This document shows, piece by piece, positions 36,493-49,000 of a stretch of 64,000 nt of DNA (within the stretch, counting starts at the first letter, position 1; the number at the start of each line of letters is the position of its first letter). The translations under genes and the position numbers were made by a program. The notes beneath the pieces were generated by a model. That model saw only the letters and a list, made by a program, of their open reading frames with translations, had not been told where the DNA came from and made no database searches. Source of the DNA: Larix kaempferi (Eukaryota > Streptophyta > Pinopsida > Pinales > Pinaceae); the NCBI GenBank assembly GCA_027924585.1, contig BSBM01000001.1, positions 54,490,501 to 54,554,500 on the forward strand. Reading direction: 5' to 3'.

Positions 36493-36647
36493 ACGTTGTA
36501 TAGTTCAATGGGTAACTTTCATTGCATTTATTACCCAACAAATCTAAATGTGTCGGTTTATTCCTAGAGCCCCTCCCCCATAAAATCCTTTAGGCCCTAT
36601 TCTAAGCCATAATCCCTAAGTGCATTTAAGTGCTTCTAGGTGTTTAG

Positions 36648-37071
36648 CGGTGATGATGGAGATGTTGACGGAGGTGACAATGAAGATGAGGAGGAGGATG
36701 CAGATGATGATGGTGAAGATGATGATGATGATGATGATGATGAATATGTCAAGATGATGATGATGATGGTGATGAGGACATGGTGATGATGATGATGAAG
36801 ATGATGATGATGATGATGGAGATGTTGATGAGGAAGGGGGAGATGACAATGAAGATGAGGAAGATGATGCAGATGATGATGATGACGATGATAATGAATA
36901 TGTCAAGATGATGATGACGATGGTGATGAGGACATGGTGATGATGATGATGAAGATGATGATGATGATGTAGATGTTGATGAGGAAAGGGGAGATGACAA
37001 TGATGATGAAGAGGAGAACGATGATGATGATGATGATGGTGAAGATGATGATGATGGTGAAGATGATGATA

Positions 37072-37103
<32 letters not shown>

Positions 37104-37909
37104 TATGTCAATATGATCATGACAATGGTGATGAGGACATGGTGATGATGATGATGATGGAGAAGTTGATGAGGAAGGGGGAGATGACAATGATGATGAA
37201 GAGGAGAACGATGATGAGGAGGAGGAGGATGATGATGAGGATGGTGAGGATCGTGAGGATGACGATGATGATGAAGAGGATGACGATGATGATGAGGATG
37301 ATGATGATGGTGATGAGGATGATGATGGTGATGGTGATGATGATGATGATGATGATGAAGATGTTGATGATGATGATCGTGATCATCATCATCATCATGA
37401 TCATCTTCATCACCATCATCATCATCATCCTCATCACCATCATCCTCATCTCCATCATCATCATATTGTTCATCATCATCACCATCATGATCATGATCAT
37501 CATCATCACCATCTTCATCACCATCATCATCATCATCCTCATCACCATCATCCTCATCTCCATCATCATCATCATCCTCATGACGCTGATGATGATGAAG
37601 ATGAATATGGTGATGATGATGATCACGACGCTGATGACGTTGATGATGATGATGATGAATATGGTGATGATGATGATGATGAAGAGGAGGACGACGATGA
37701 TGATGATGATGATGAAGATGATGATAATCATCATCATCAACATCTTCATCACCATCACTATCATCATCATCGTCATCATCTCATCATCACCATCATCATC
37801 CTCATAACCATCAACCTCTTCATCATCATCATCATCATCATCATCACCACCACCATCATCATCATCCTCATCATCATCATCATCAACATCTTCATCATCA
37901 TCAACATCT

Positions 37910-37957
<48 letters not shown>

Positions 37958-38894
37958 CCATCATCATCACCATCAACATCTTCATCATCGTTGTCATCTC
38001 CCCCTTCCTCATCAACATATCCATCATCATCAGATCAACATCTACATCATCATCATCATCATCTTCATCACCATCGTCATCATCATCAACATCTTCATCT
38101 CCTTAATAATCATCTTCTTCATCCTCATCACCATCATCATCATCCTCATCACCATCATCATCATCCTCATCATCATCCTCCTCTTCATCATCATTTTCAT
38201 CCCCCCTTCCTCATCAACATCTTCTTCATCATCATCAACATCATCTTCATCACCATCGTCATCATCATCAACATCATCTTCATCACCATCGTCATCATCA
38301 TCAACATCTTCACCATCATCACCATCATCAATTCATCACCATGATAATGATGATGGCGATGGTGATGAGGATGAAGAAGATGATGACGACGGTGATGAAG
38401 ATGATGTTGATGATGATGATGATGGAGATGTTGATGAGGAAGGGGGAGATGGAAATGATGATGAAGATGTTGATGGTGATGATGATGGTGATGATGATGA
38501 TGATGATGGTGATGGTGATGAGGAAGGGGGATATGGCAATGATGATGAAGATGTTGATGGTGATGGTGATGGTGATGGTGATGGTGATGGTGATGGTGAT
38601 GATGATGATGATGATGGTGATGGTGATCAAGATGTTGATGACGATGACGATGGTGATGAAGTTGATGATGATGATGATGATGGATATGTTGATGAGGAAG
38701 GGGGAGATGACAATGATGATGAAGAGGAGGAGGACGATGATGATGAGGATGATGGTGATGATGATGCAGATGAATCATCATCATCATAATCATCATCATA
38801 ATCATCATCATCGTCATCATCATCTTTATCATCATCATCATCATCTTCATCATCATCCTCATCACCATCATTCTCATCACCATCACCATCGTCG

Positions 38895-38927
<33 letters not shown>

Positions 38928-39231
38928 CCATCATTCTCATCATCCTCATCATCCTCATCATCATCTTCATCACCATCGTCATCATCATCAACATCTTCAT
39001 CATCATCACCATCATCATCATCATCACCATCATCATCACCATCTTCATCATCATTGTCATCTCCCCCTTCCTCATCAACATCTCCATCATCATCTTCATC
39101 CTCATCACCACCATCATCATCACCATCACCATCGTCATCATCATCATCATCATCATGACCATCATCATCATCATCCTCATCATCATCTTCATCAACATCG
39201 TCATCATCATCAACATCTCCATCATCATCAC

Positions 39232-39269
<38 letters not shown>

Positions 39270-40114
39270 CCATCAACATCTTCATCGTCATTGTCATCCC
39301 CCCCTTCCTCATCAACATCAACATCTCCATCATCATCTTCTCCATCATCATCATCATCATCTTCATCACCATCATCACATCATCAATATCTTCATCTTCA
39401 TCATCATCATCTTCTTCATCCTCATCACCATCATCATCATCATCACCATCACCATCATCATCATCATCATCATCACCGTCACCATCATCATCTCATCATC
39501 ACCATCATCATCACCATCTTCATCACCATCAACATCTTCATCATCATTTTCATCTCCCCCTTCCTCATCAACATCTGCATCATCATCATCAACATCATCT
39601 TCTTCTTCATCACCATCGTCATCATAATCAACATCTTCATCACCATCACCATCATCATCATCATCATCACCATCATCATCCTCTTCATCATCATCATCAT
39701 CACATCATCATCATCATCATCCTCATCATCATCTTCATCACCATTGTCATCATCATCAACATCTTCTTCATCATCATCATCATCTTCATCACCATCGTCA
39801 TCATCATCAACATCTTCATGACCATCACCATAATCATCATCATCACCATCAACATCTTCATCATCATTGTCATCTCCCCCTTCCCCATCAACATCTCCAT
39901 CATCATCTTCTTCTTCTTCATCACCATTGTCATCATCATCAACATCTTCATCACCATCACCATCGTCATCATCACCATCATCATCCTCATCCCCATCATC
40001 CTCTTCATCATCATCATCATCATCGTCGTCACCATCACCATCATCATCATCATCCTCTTCATCATCTTCATCACCATTGTCATCATCATCAACATCATCA
40101 TAATCATCATCATC

Positions 40115-40145
<31 letters not shown>

Positions 40146-40290
40146 ACATCTTCATGACCATCGCCATCATCATCATCATCATCATCTCATCATCACCATC
40201 ATCATCACCATCAACATCTTCATCATCATTGTCATCTCCCCCTTCCTCATCAACATCTCCATCATCGTCATCTTCTTTATCCTCATCACT

Positions 40291-40321
<31 letters not shown>

Positions 40322-41136
40322 CCAACACCATCATCATCATCATCATCCTCATCATTGGCATCATCCTCATCATCCTCATCATCGTCCTCCTCTTCATCAT
40401 CATCACCAACACCATCATCATCATCCTCCTCATCATTGTCATCATCCTCATCATCGTCATCATCGTCCTCCTCTTCATCATCATTTTCATCTCCCCCTTC
40501 CTCATCAACATCTCCAACATCATCATCTTCTTCATCATCATCAACATCATCTTCATCACCATCGCATCATCATCAACATCTTCACCATCATCACCATCAT
40601 CACCATCATCACCATCATCAATTCATCACCATGATGATGATGACGATGGTGATGAAGATGATCACGATGGTGATGAAGAAGATGATGATGATGGATATGT
40701 TGATGAGGAAGGGGGAGATGACAATGATGATGAAGAGGACGATGATGATGAGGATGAGGATGATGATGAAGAAGATGATGATGATGGAGATGTTGATGAG
40801 GAAGGGGGAGATGACAATGATGATGAAGATGTTGATGGTGATGATGATGGTGATGATAATGATGATGATGATGATGATGGTCATGAAGATGTTGATGATG
40901 ATGACGATGGTGATGAAGATGGATGATGATGATGATGATGAAGATGATGATGATGGAGATGTTGATGAGGAAGGGGGAGATGACAATGATGATGAATAGG
41001 AGGATAATGAGGATGATGAGGATGATGGTGATGATGATGAAGAAGATGATCATCATCCTCATCACCATCATCATCATCATCATCACCATCATCTTCACCA
41101 TCATCTTCATCACCATTGTCATCGTAATCAACATCT

Positions 41137-41167
<31 letters not shown>

Positions 41168-41233
41168 CATCATCATCTCATCATCATCATCATCATCACC
41201 ATCATCATCATCATCGACATCTTCATCATCATT
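36648..41233. repeat. 4.6-kb trinucleotide region with seven strand switches
   Basis: Triplet blocks alternate between GAT and CAT on the plus strand: GAT 36648-37380, CAT to 37583, GAT to 37726, CAT to 38341, GAT to 38773, CAT to 40631, GAT to 41049, CAT to 41233. A punctuating block (GAGGAAGGGGGAGATGACAATGATG) recurs inside and reads EEGGDDNDDE in the acidic frame, a variant of the EEPRDDNDDED block in the 22-31 kb arrays. Junctions at 38,325-38,350 and 40,610-40,640 are nearly the same sequence, so part of the region was itself duplicated. All long ORFs here are repeat artefacts. Confidence 0.95.
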
Positions 41234-41406
41234 TGCTCTGGGGGTACGGAACCCAAACCGTCACATTTGTCAGACAAACCTTCGTAGTGAACTATGGGTT
41301 TGCCATCTTGCAGCCAAAGGGAAACGTAATACCATGAATCGTCACCGTTGCCAAGCTGAAACTCAAGATTGTTGGCAACACTCCTCGGACAACGGGCGTG
41401 GGTCAT
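41234..41406 (-). pseudogene. Possible captured 5' exon, SAWADEE-like, fused to satellite B and the array
   Basis: On the minus strand an ATG at 41406 opens about 50 residues with normal composition, including NNLEFQLGNGDDSWYYVSLW and KPIVHYEGLSDKCD. The WYYVS...VHYEGLSDKCD pattern is reminiscent of the SAWADEE chromatin-reader fold (WYDV...VRFxGFxxEED), but the match is weak and from memory. After it, 41234-41260 reads GGTTTGGGTTCCGT then CCCAGAGC, a piece of satellite B, and then the triplet array. The upstream side (to about 41,560) is pyrimidine-rich like a 5' UTR. It is a fragment, not a gene. Confidence 0.4.
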
Positions 41407-41629
41407 AGTGAATTGAGAAACTAATTGGGGAAAAAGCAGTGAGAATCTGAGATGGTTGCATAGTGAAATGCATGCAGTATGAATGAAGAGTGGGTGGCGA
41501 GAGAAATGGTTGTGGGACGTCGTATGAGAGGAAATGGCGATGGGAATTGATTGATAAGGTCAAATTAAATTCGCACGATGGTAATAAACTACACTTGTGT
41601 CTTCCATTGTTAGCTGCACTTCAATCTTG

Positions 41630-41676
41630 AAGGTGGTAGCCTTGGGGCTAGACATAGGTTGCAGGTTCGAATCTCC
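41630..41676 (+). mobile_element. Possible tRNA-derived SINE head (Pol III boxes)
   Basis: GGTTCGAATC at 41664-41673 fits the B box, and GTGGTAGCCTTGGGG about 30 bases upstream resembles an A box. The T-arm does not fold as a true tRNA, so a SINE remnant is more likely than a tRNA gene. A chance match remains possible. Confidence 0.3.
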
Positions 41677-41756
41677 TTAGTTCAATTTGTACCCTGTTAT
41701 TTTTTCGTTGCAACTTATATGTTTTCTTTAATTTCATTTGTCAACTTTACGTATCC

Positions 41757-41834
41757 CTTTATATGTTTTCTTTAATTTCCTTTGTCAACTTTATGTATCC
41801 CCGTGAGAAAGGAAATTAAAGAAAACATATAAAG
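41757..41834. repeat. Perfect 27-bp inverted repeat with 24-bp loop
   Basis: The left arm 41757-41783 is the exact reverse complement of 41808-41834; its core is TATATGTTTTCTTTAATTTCC. A direct copy of the left-arm core also lies upstream at about 41,706-41,735. This could be a small hairpin or a MITE edge. Confidence 0.8.
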
Positions 41835-41865
41835 CGATACCTTGTTTTTGAAAAATAAAATGTGT

Positions 41866-41965
41866 GTGCAAATAACACGTACGTGCAACTAAGCGTGCAT
41901 GCATGTAAATCCGTGTGCGCACCTATAGACATGCGTGCGCGCCACATTTGCGCGCACACGTGTCT
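41866..41965. other. GC-rich alternating tract
   Basis: Contains GCGTGCGCGCC and GCGCGCACACGTGTC, the latter close to GCGCGCACGTGTC at 7588-7602, and in both cases followed by a homopolymer run. It is the third such tract in the window. Confidence 0.45.
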
Positions 41966-43015
41966 AAATTCAATTTTTTTTTGGCACCCTTGCAGGCTTG
42001 GAATTAGCTTCAGATTGCACCTTGAGGCTCGGTCTGATTTATGGCAGAACACGTCAAATGCTGTAGCTTCATGTTTTTCACCACTAGTTCTGCATATGCT
42101 CCATGAGTGCACTGCAGATGAAATTGCACACACTTGTCGAGCTCTGTCTGCAGATTCTAAATATATAATTTTTTAATAGATATGTTGTTGTTTTCTATTT
42201 TTAATTCATTTTTAATTGCACTCATGTCAAATTTGTAAAAAATATAGGTCGTTTATTTGGCCTATAGCTTTTGATTGGCTTACCTATTTTGAAAACGGAA
42301 AAGAACCCGCAAAAGAGTACGTAAATACCTACAACCTAAAAAAAAAGTATTTTGATTATTTTTAGACCATGATATGGTGGCTCAACACTTGACCATGTCG
42401 TTTTAGGGCTTCACCGACTTCGGTAATTTAAAAAAATATATAAAATTAACTTTTAAAATTTTGGGAAAATAGCCCCGCACAAGATTTGTTTGTTGCCTAT
42501 GCCTCTACATATTTTTTTTCTCATAAATTGAAAATTTACATAGCAAACAGGTGGGCCAACAAAAACATGTGCATTATGTTTTAGAAAAAAACTAACATAC
42601 CAATCTTCGAATAATGACATTTTGGGGTGGTTATACCACTTTTCCATAAATAAAAGTTATATATTCCAGAAGGTCATCCGTTTTTCTACGTTTCATCTTT
42701 TTACACCTAATCCAAAAAAGTTTTGTAGGTACCTCTAATAATTCATTTTAATGATAATATTTATATTTTTCTAAAATGTCATTGCAACTAACGTGTCATA
42801 ATTGGGTATCATTACCTTGCACCATCCCGTATTACATTTGTACTTTATTGTATCCCCAACGGAGATGTATTGTTCCTTCGATTGGAAGTGTCGTCATTTG
42901 TATTTGCAAGTGTCACAAGTTACATTGTAAGTGTCGTAACTTATATTTGATGGGTTATTAGACCACCTTGGTGGGGTCGGCCCTGTATGAGTCATGTGGA
43001 TGGGTTATTAGGCTT
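41966..43015. other. AT-rich intergenic DNA, possible older LTR flank
   Basis: No gene. Near 42,780-43,015 the sequence has a repetitive GTGTCGTAACTTATATTTG character and may be part of an older LTR split by the element at 43016, but I could not define its ends. Confidence 0.4.
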
Positions 43016-45038
43016 TGTCATGTGCCAAATTTGGCATTGGGTCACAATGGCCTAATCACATTGGCCATATTCATTAGAGTTGTCAAATTGATGCTAAAGG
43101 TCAAATAATTGCCAATGAGAGAAATTACTAGTTTCCTAGGTTTGGGGTGGAAGCTTTGGGATTGTGAATAATGGGGATAATAAATGATGTTGGAACATTA
43201 GGAAGGTATAAATATTTAATAAAGGATATAAATAAATATATACAAGTGAAAATCAAAGTGGCATTTGATCATGAAGACACATGGAGGAAGTGGGACCCAC
43301 ACAAGCTAGAATGTATGTGCCACATGGCATCCTCTTCTTGCAATTTCAAATCTATGGGAAGCCTAATGTTCTTGGGATGAGTTATAAGGTCAATAATACT
43401 TGTCATGAGTCAATGAGGTCAAAATATAGAGGAAGAGTAACTCCCATGGAAGAGGAAGAGGCAATTTGGAGCTAATGAGACACTTGGGCTAGATTCCCCA
43501 ACTCTATGACAACAATGATGAAGATGCTATGACACCTATGACACAAATCAAACCTGAAGGCTGACATATGACATATATGACATGTCAAATCTAAAAATAT
43601 ACTCCAAGAGGGCGCTCAAGGGCGTTAGGGAAGCTAAGATGCTTCCACATGTGATTTGGTGGAAGTGGGAGACTAGGAATTGTTGTACAAGTGGCGTTCT
43701 TTGGAATCTCTTCCCAACTTGAGTTGGCATGAGTCTCTTGGAAGGAATTCGACCCATGGAGTACATTAGAAGTTTATAAATTTCAATAACAAATAATGAA
43801 ACCAGATTTTGATCATTTGAGAAATTTGCAACTGCATATGTGAAGAGGGAGAGCTAGTGGATGACTAGTTTCTTGCCTTAGCCAATTTAGAGGGTGAAAG
43901 ATTCCCATCCAAGTTGGTAATTGGAAAGGCCATTCAGACCTTTCATTTGGAGATTTAATGGAGTCTTTATTTGCAGGTGTAAGCTACAGGGCAGCTCATA
44001 ATTTCTTTTATTGCAGCTCACTCCTTCAACCATTTCCAATTTTGGTGGCATATTCTTGATCCTTAAGGGAGGGAATTTTTGGTGAGCTATTGAACTCTTT
44101 GGGGGAGATTATAATGCCCCATTTCTTTTGTAATATGAATTAAATAATCTGTTCTTCATATCCAGAAAGTCTCAGGTCGAAATTCCACGTAGAAATGTAT
44201 ACATCTCATTTTTAATGAAAAAACAGTGCCATTTCCCCACTACCTTGATGTATAGCATGATAATGATGATGATTTCGAATGAATGGATGGTTCTTTGATA
44301 CATTTATGATTAATATAATTCCATGGATGTATTTTACAAGTTTCATTTATTGTACATGAGCATTTGAAGCATTTTTAATCAGTTTAATTGCATTGGGAGA
44401 AGAAATAGTGCCATTTCTCCAAGGGTCGAATTGATGCTTTTTGCAGCTGAATGGGAGAGGTTTGGAATAGATATAATAATAAATTAATGATGCACATGAG
44501 ACCTTAATAAAATCCTTGAGACATATCCTACCTCTGTTCATAAATTTGAGTGGGTTTGGAGGCATTTGGGAAGCCATTTTCAATACTTACTCCAGGGGGA
44601 TTTGAAACCCAAATTACTAGTAAAATTGCATACTTGGTCCTGAATATTAATAGAGTTTGCAGAGGCCTTTTGGTGGCCATATCTCATCCATAAACATCAT
44701 ATTCAAGTCCTAATATCATTCATACACCTTCCTTGAATATTTGAAGGCATTTGGAGTCAATTTGAGACCTAGAGACCAATACTAGTCAAAGGGAAATTAC
44801 TAGTAAAGTTCCCTACATTGGCCATAATTGAAAGAGGAGTTGCGGAAGTATTTTAAAGGTCCAAAAACATCCCTGAAATACATATTTATGTTATAACATC
44901 ATCCATATACCTTCTCAGAATATTTGGGAGCAATTGGAGCAATTTGGGGACCTAGAGCTCAAAACTAGTCAAAGGTCTAACTAGGGAAAAAAGTGAAAAA
45001 TTGTCATTTTAATAAAATTCCTAACAAGGGACATTACA
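43016..45038 (+). repeat. 5' LTR of the non-autonomous element
   Basis: It begins TGTCATGTGCC, with two changes from the right LTR start, and ends GGGACATTACA. Frames inside recur in the other LTR and are not genes. Confidence 0.93.
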
Positions 45039-45039
45039 G

Positions 45040-45051
45040 TGGTATCAGAGC
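45040..45051 (+). other. Primer-binding site, initiator tRNA-Met type
   Basis: TGGTATCAGAGC starts two bases after the LTR end and matches the common plant form exactly. Confidence 0.9.
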
Positions 45052-45304
45052 ATGATCTTGGCACTTGATGTGGTCTGATATTTATGATGACAAAAAGTTA
45101 GGGACCAATCTTATACATTGGAATCAGAAGTAATATTGTTGAAGAGGAGGAACTAGGGAAAAAAAAAAGGAAAAAAAAGTGCATTTTGAGAAAACTATGA
45201 CTAGGGATAAAAAAGGAACCTTAGAGGAGAATGAGGAGTTTATAAAATTACTGAAACCATCATTTGAAGGCAAGTGGAGGCAACTAATGCAAGGGTTCAA
45301 ATAG

Positions 45305-46550
45305 TTGGTTAGTCAACTTGAAAGCAACTTGGAAAAACGAATGAGCAATGGTTTTGTTTTAAAGGAAAAGAAGGAAATGGATGAAATAATTGCCAAGGAG
45401 GAACCTCATGTAATGGTGGAACATGAGATACATGTTGATATGCAGGTGCTTGAAGACGCTACACTCAAACAAGAAGAAGAACAAGCACTTGTCTTTATTC
45501 AGATGGATTATGCGTTGCCTCATGGGGAGAGCTGCAACACCTTGGAGGAGGCACATGATCTCACCATAGTTGGACCAGCCAATTATGGAGAAGATGAATT
45601 AAATATTTCGATGGGTAAGAGTTGTAAAAATTTAAAGTTGGTTCATAATTCCTCACCCCATACTTATTTTTCAGCCACACCAATTGGGGATGAAAATTGG
45701 GTGAAAGGTTTTTTTCTAATGGTGCCACATGCGGGGTATGAAACTCCTACCTCTCCTTTTGATGATGACATGAATAGAGCACCTCATTATTTACATTTGT
45801 AGCAACATATTGTTTTACCTTATGATGATACATATCTTCCTAGATGCACTTATGATGTTCACTTGAGTCACTTGAAGACTCATGATTTTCCTTGCTCCTT
45901 GCTTAGTTCAATTGATGTTGGAGGAACTTCATTCACTTCTTGGATGAAAGAATACATGGTTGAATATTTTGATGCATATCACATCCTTTTGGAGCAGCAT
46001 GATAGGACATGGGATCCTCACCTATGTCATTGGAGCAGATTTGATTGGTTACTTGATGCTTGTGCACTTGGAAAATGGTGGTCTACTTGCTTGGAGGTAT
46101 AAGCACTTTCATGATTCTTTGATGAAGCATATTCTTGATGTTCATTTTCATTATGTTGTTATGTACTTTGATGATATATATTTTGTATTCATGATGTTTG
46201 GAAGAATGCATACAAGAAAATGGGATCCGGGAACTCTGAATTGGAGAGAACTTCTAACTGTTGGAGTGCAATACAAGCAATGGGACCCTGGGATAATTCT
46301 TAGTCTCATTGGTTTCAATTTTTTGGGGAAAAAAGAAGAATGGGAGATGGATTTCCCACTTAATAAAGTGATTTTTATCAGAGTAGTGCAGCAGCAAGCA
46401 TGGTGGTTCTTCTCTAAAATCTTCATAAAAACTCAAAGAGTCAAGGTTGGGCAATTCAATGGCAACTTCAAAGAATTATACAAAAAGCAGGTTCTTCAAC
46501 ACCCATGTTTGAAATTGCTTGAGGACAAGCAATATTGGGAAGGGAGGATT
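45305..46550 (+). pseudogene. Coding-like interior of the non-autonomous element, unknown protein
   Basis: ATG 45305 opens 165 codons to TAG 45800. The same frame then continues to 46102, giving about 265 residues if the stop is a mutated CAG. The first part is Glu-rich and probably helical (MVSQLESNLEKR...IIAKEE). The later part has LLEQHDRTWDPHLCHWSRFDWL. A +1 shift near 46,090 leads into a second frame with MHTRKWDPGTLNWRELL and LLEDKQYWEGR, which ends right at the polypurine tract. It resembles no retroelement enzyme. It may be a gag-like or accessory protein of a lineage whose pol was lost; the function is unknown. Confidence 0.45.
46537..46548 (+). other. Polypurine tract
   Basis: GGGAAGGGAGGA lies two bases before the TG of the right LTR and is the likely plus-strand primer. 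Confidence 0.75.
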
Positions 46551-48573
46551 TGTAATGTCCCAAATTTGGCATTGGGTCACAATGGAATAATCACATTATC
46601 CATATTCATTAGAGTTGTCAAATTGATGCTAAAGGTCAAATAATTGCCAAGGAGGGAAATTACTAATTTTCTAGGTTTGGGGTGGAAGCTTTGGGATTGT
46701 GAATAATGGGGATAATAAATGATGTTGGAACATTAGGAAGACATAAATATTTAATAAAGGTTATAAATAAATATATACAAGTGAAAATCAAAGTGGCATT
46801 TGATCATGAAGACACATGGAGGAAGTGGGACCCACACAAGCTAGAATGTATGTGCCACATGGCATCCTCTTCTTGCAATTTCGAATCTATGGGAAGCCTA
46901 ATGTTCTTGGGATGAGTTATAAGGTCAATAATACTTGTCATGAGTAAATGAGGTTGACATATAGATGAAGAGTAACTCCCATGGAAGAGGAAGAGGCAAT
47001 TTGGAGCTAGTGAGACACTTGAGCTAGATTCCCTAGCTCTATGACAACAATGATGAAGATGCTATGACACCTATGACACAAATCAGACCCGAAGGCTGGC
47101 ATATGACATATATGACATGTCAGGGCTAAAAATAGACTCCAATAAGGTGATCAAGGGTGTTAGGGAAGCTAAGATGCTTCCACATGTGATTTGGTGGAAG
47201 TGGGAGACTAGGAATTGTTGTACAAGTGGAGTTCTTTGGAATCTCTTCCCAACTTGAGTTGGCATGAGTCTCTTGGAAGGAATTCGACCCATGGAGGGAA
47301 TTATAAGTTTATAAATGTCAATAACAAATAATTAAATGAGCTTTTGATCATTTGCTAAATATTCAATTGCATTTGTGAAGAGGGAGAGCCAGTGGATGAC
47401 TAGTTTCTTGCCTTAGCCAATTTCGAGGGTGAAAGATTCCCATCCAAGTTGGTAATTGGAAAGGCCATTCAGACCTTTCATTTGGAGCTTTAATGGAATC
47501 TTTATTTTCAGGTGTAATATACATGGAAGCTCATGGTTTCTTTTAGTGCAGCTCACTCCTTCAACCATTTTCAATTTTGGTGGCATATTCTTGATCCTTG
47601 AGGGAGGGCATTTTTGGTGAGCTATTGTACTCTTTGGGGGAGCTTCTAATGCACCATTTATTTTTTAATATGAATTAAATACTCTTTTATTCATCTCCAG
47701 AAAGTCTCAGGTCGAAATTCCAAGTAGAAATGTATAAATCTCATTTTTAATCAAAGAACAATGCCATTTCCCCACTACCTTGATGTATAGCATGATAATG
47801 CTGATGATTTCGAATGAATGGATGGTTCTCTGATACATTTATGATTAATAGAATTCCATGGATGTATTTTACAAGTTTCATGTATTGTACTTGAGAATTT
47901 GAAGTATTTTTACTCAGTTTAATTGCATTGGGAGAAGAAATAGTGCCATTTCCCCAAGGGTTGAATTGGTGATTTTTGCAGTTGAATGGGAGAGGGTTGG
48001 ACCAGAGATAACAATCAATTAATGATGCGCATGAGACCTTAATAACTTCCTTGAGACATGCCCTACCTCTGTTCATAAATTTGAGTGGGTTTGGAGGCAT
48101 TTGGGAAGCCATTTTCAATACTTACTCTAGGGGGATTTGAACCCCAAATTACTAGTAAAATTGCATACTTGGTCCAGAATCTTAATAGAGTCTGTAGAGG
48201 TCTTTTGGTGGCCATATCTCATCCCTGAACATCATATTCAAGTCCTAATATCATTCATACACCTTCCTTGAATATTTGAAGGCATTTGGAATCAATTTGA
48301 GACCTAGAGACCAATACTAGTCAAAGAAAAATTACTAATAAAGTTCCCTACATTGGCCAGAATTGAAAGAGGATTTGCAAAAGTATTTTAAAGGTACAAA
48401 AGCATCCCTGAAACACATATTTATGTTCTAACATCATCCATATACCTTCTCAGAAGATTTGGGAGCAATTGGAGCAGTTTGAGGACCTAGAGCTCAAAAC
48501 TAGTCAAAGGTATAACTAGGAAAAAAAGTGAAAAATTGCCATTTTAATAAAATTCCTAAAAAGGGACATTACA
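46551..48573 (+). repeat. 3' LTR of the non-autonomous element
   Basis: Same length as the left LTR and co-linear with it throughout, differing by a few per cent by eye. Confidence 0.93.
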
Positions 48574-49000
48574 GACTTACTTAGGAATTCGGCCCAGTTA
48601 GGGTTAAAGGTAGGTCAAAGTAAAGTATAAATAAAGAGTGTGACTCTCTCATTCTATTCATTCACTCACTCATCCAACTCGCATAGTTGAGAGATAGGAG
48701 TGCGCACAAGTGGAGGAGGAGTAGCTGCTGAAGACATCTATCTTTTGGGGTTTGATCTTTGTGATCTTTATATTGGTGCTCATTCTATCTCTGAGGAAGT
48801 TGTGGGGTTTTTCACCTTCTTGGTTTTCCCTGAGGAAACTTTGTGTCTCTTGTGTGTATGATTGTTATGTTATGCATGTTATTCTCTTAGTAAGATCCTA
48901 GATAATATTTGAATGAAATTACCAAAAATCTAACATTAACACTTGTTTAGCTCCTTTATATACTTAAATATACTCTTATGTGTTTATGTAAATAAAGAAG
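48574..49000 (+). other. Promoter- or LTR-like sequence interrupted by the element
   Basis: AAGTATAAATAAAG at about 48,627 is followed by a CT-rich run (CTCTCTCATTCTATTCATTC) and a transcript-leader-like stretch, the look of a U3-R-U5 region. Together with 42,780-43,015 it may be one older LTR into which the element inserted. Its ends are not resolved. Confidence 0.3.

Larger units (their letters stand above)
43016..48573 (+). mobile_element. Non-autonomous LTR retrotransposon (LARD-like), 5,558 bp
   Basis: Two co-linear LTRs of 2,023 bp each (43016-45038, 46551-48573) flank a 1,512-bp interior. The right LTR opens with TGTAATGTCCC, the exact complement of the closing GGGACATTACA. A tRNA-Met-type primer-binding site and a polypurine tract are present. 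The flanking 5-mers are GGCTT and GACTT, a target duplication with one transition. No protease, reverse transcriptase or integrase is seen, so mobility would depend on enzymes from another element. The structure fits large non-autonomous derivatives (LARD-like), although the interior has its own coding-like sequence. Confidence 0.93.

Noticed and set aside
38197-40999. Long His/Met/Ser/Ile-rich ORFs, up to 614 codons
   Set aside because: Same cause as in the other arrays. The residue type changes exactly where the repeat changes strand.
41630-41676. A true tRNA gene
   Set aside because: The B box is good, but the acceptor, D and T stems do not pair, so at most it is a SINE-like remnant.
41862-42176. 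104-codon plus-strand ORF
   Set aside because: Its first part is the GC-rich alternating tract and the rest is AT-rich noncoding-like sequence. It matches no family.
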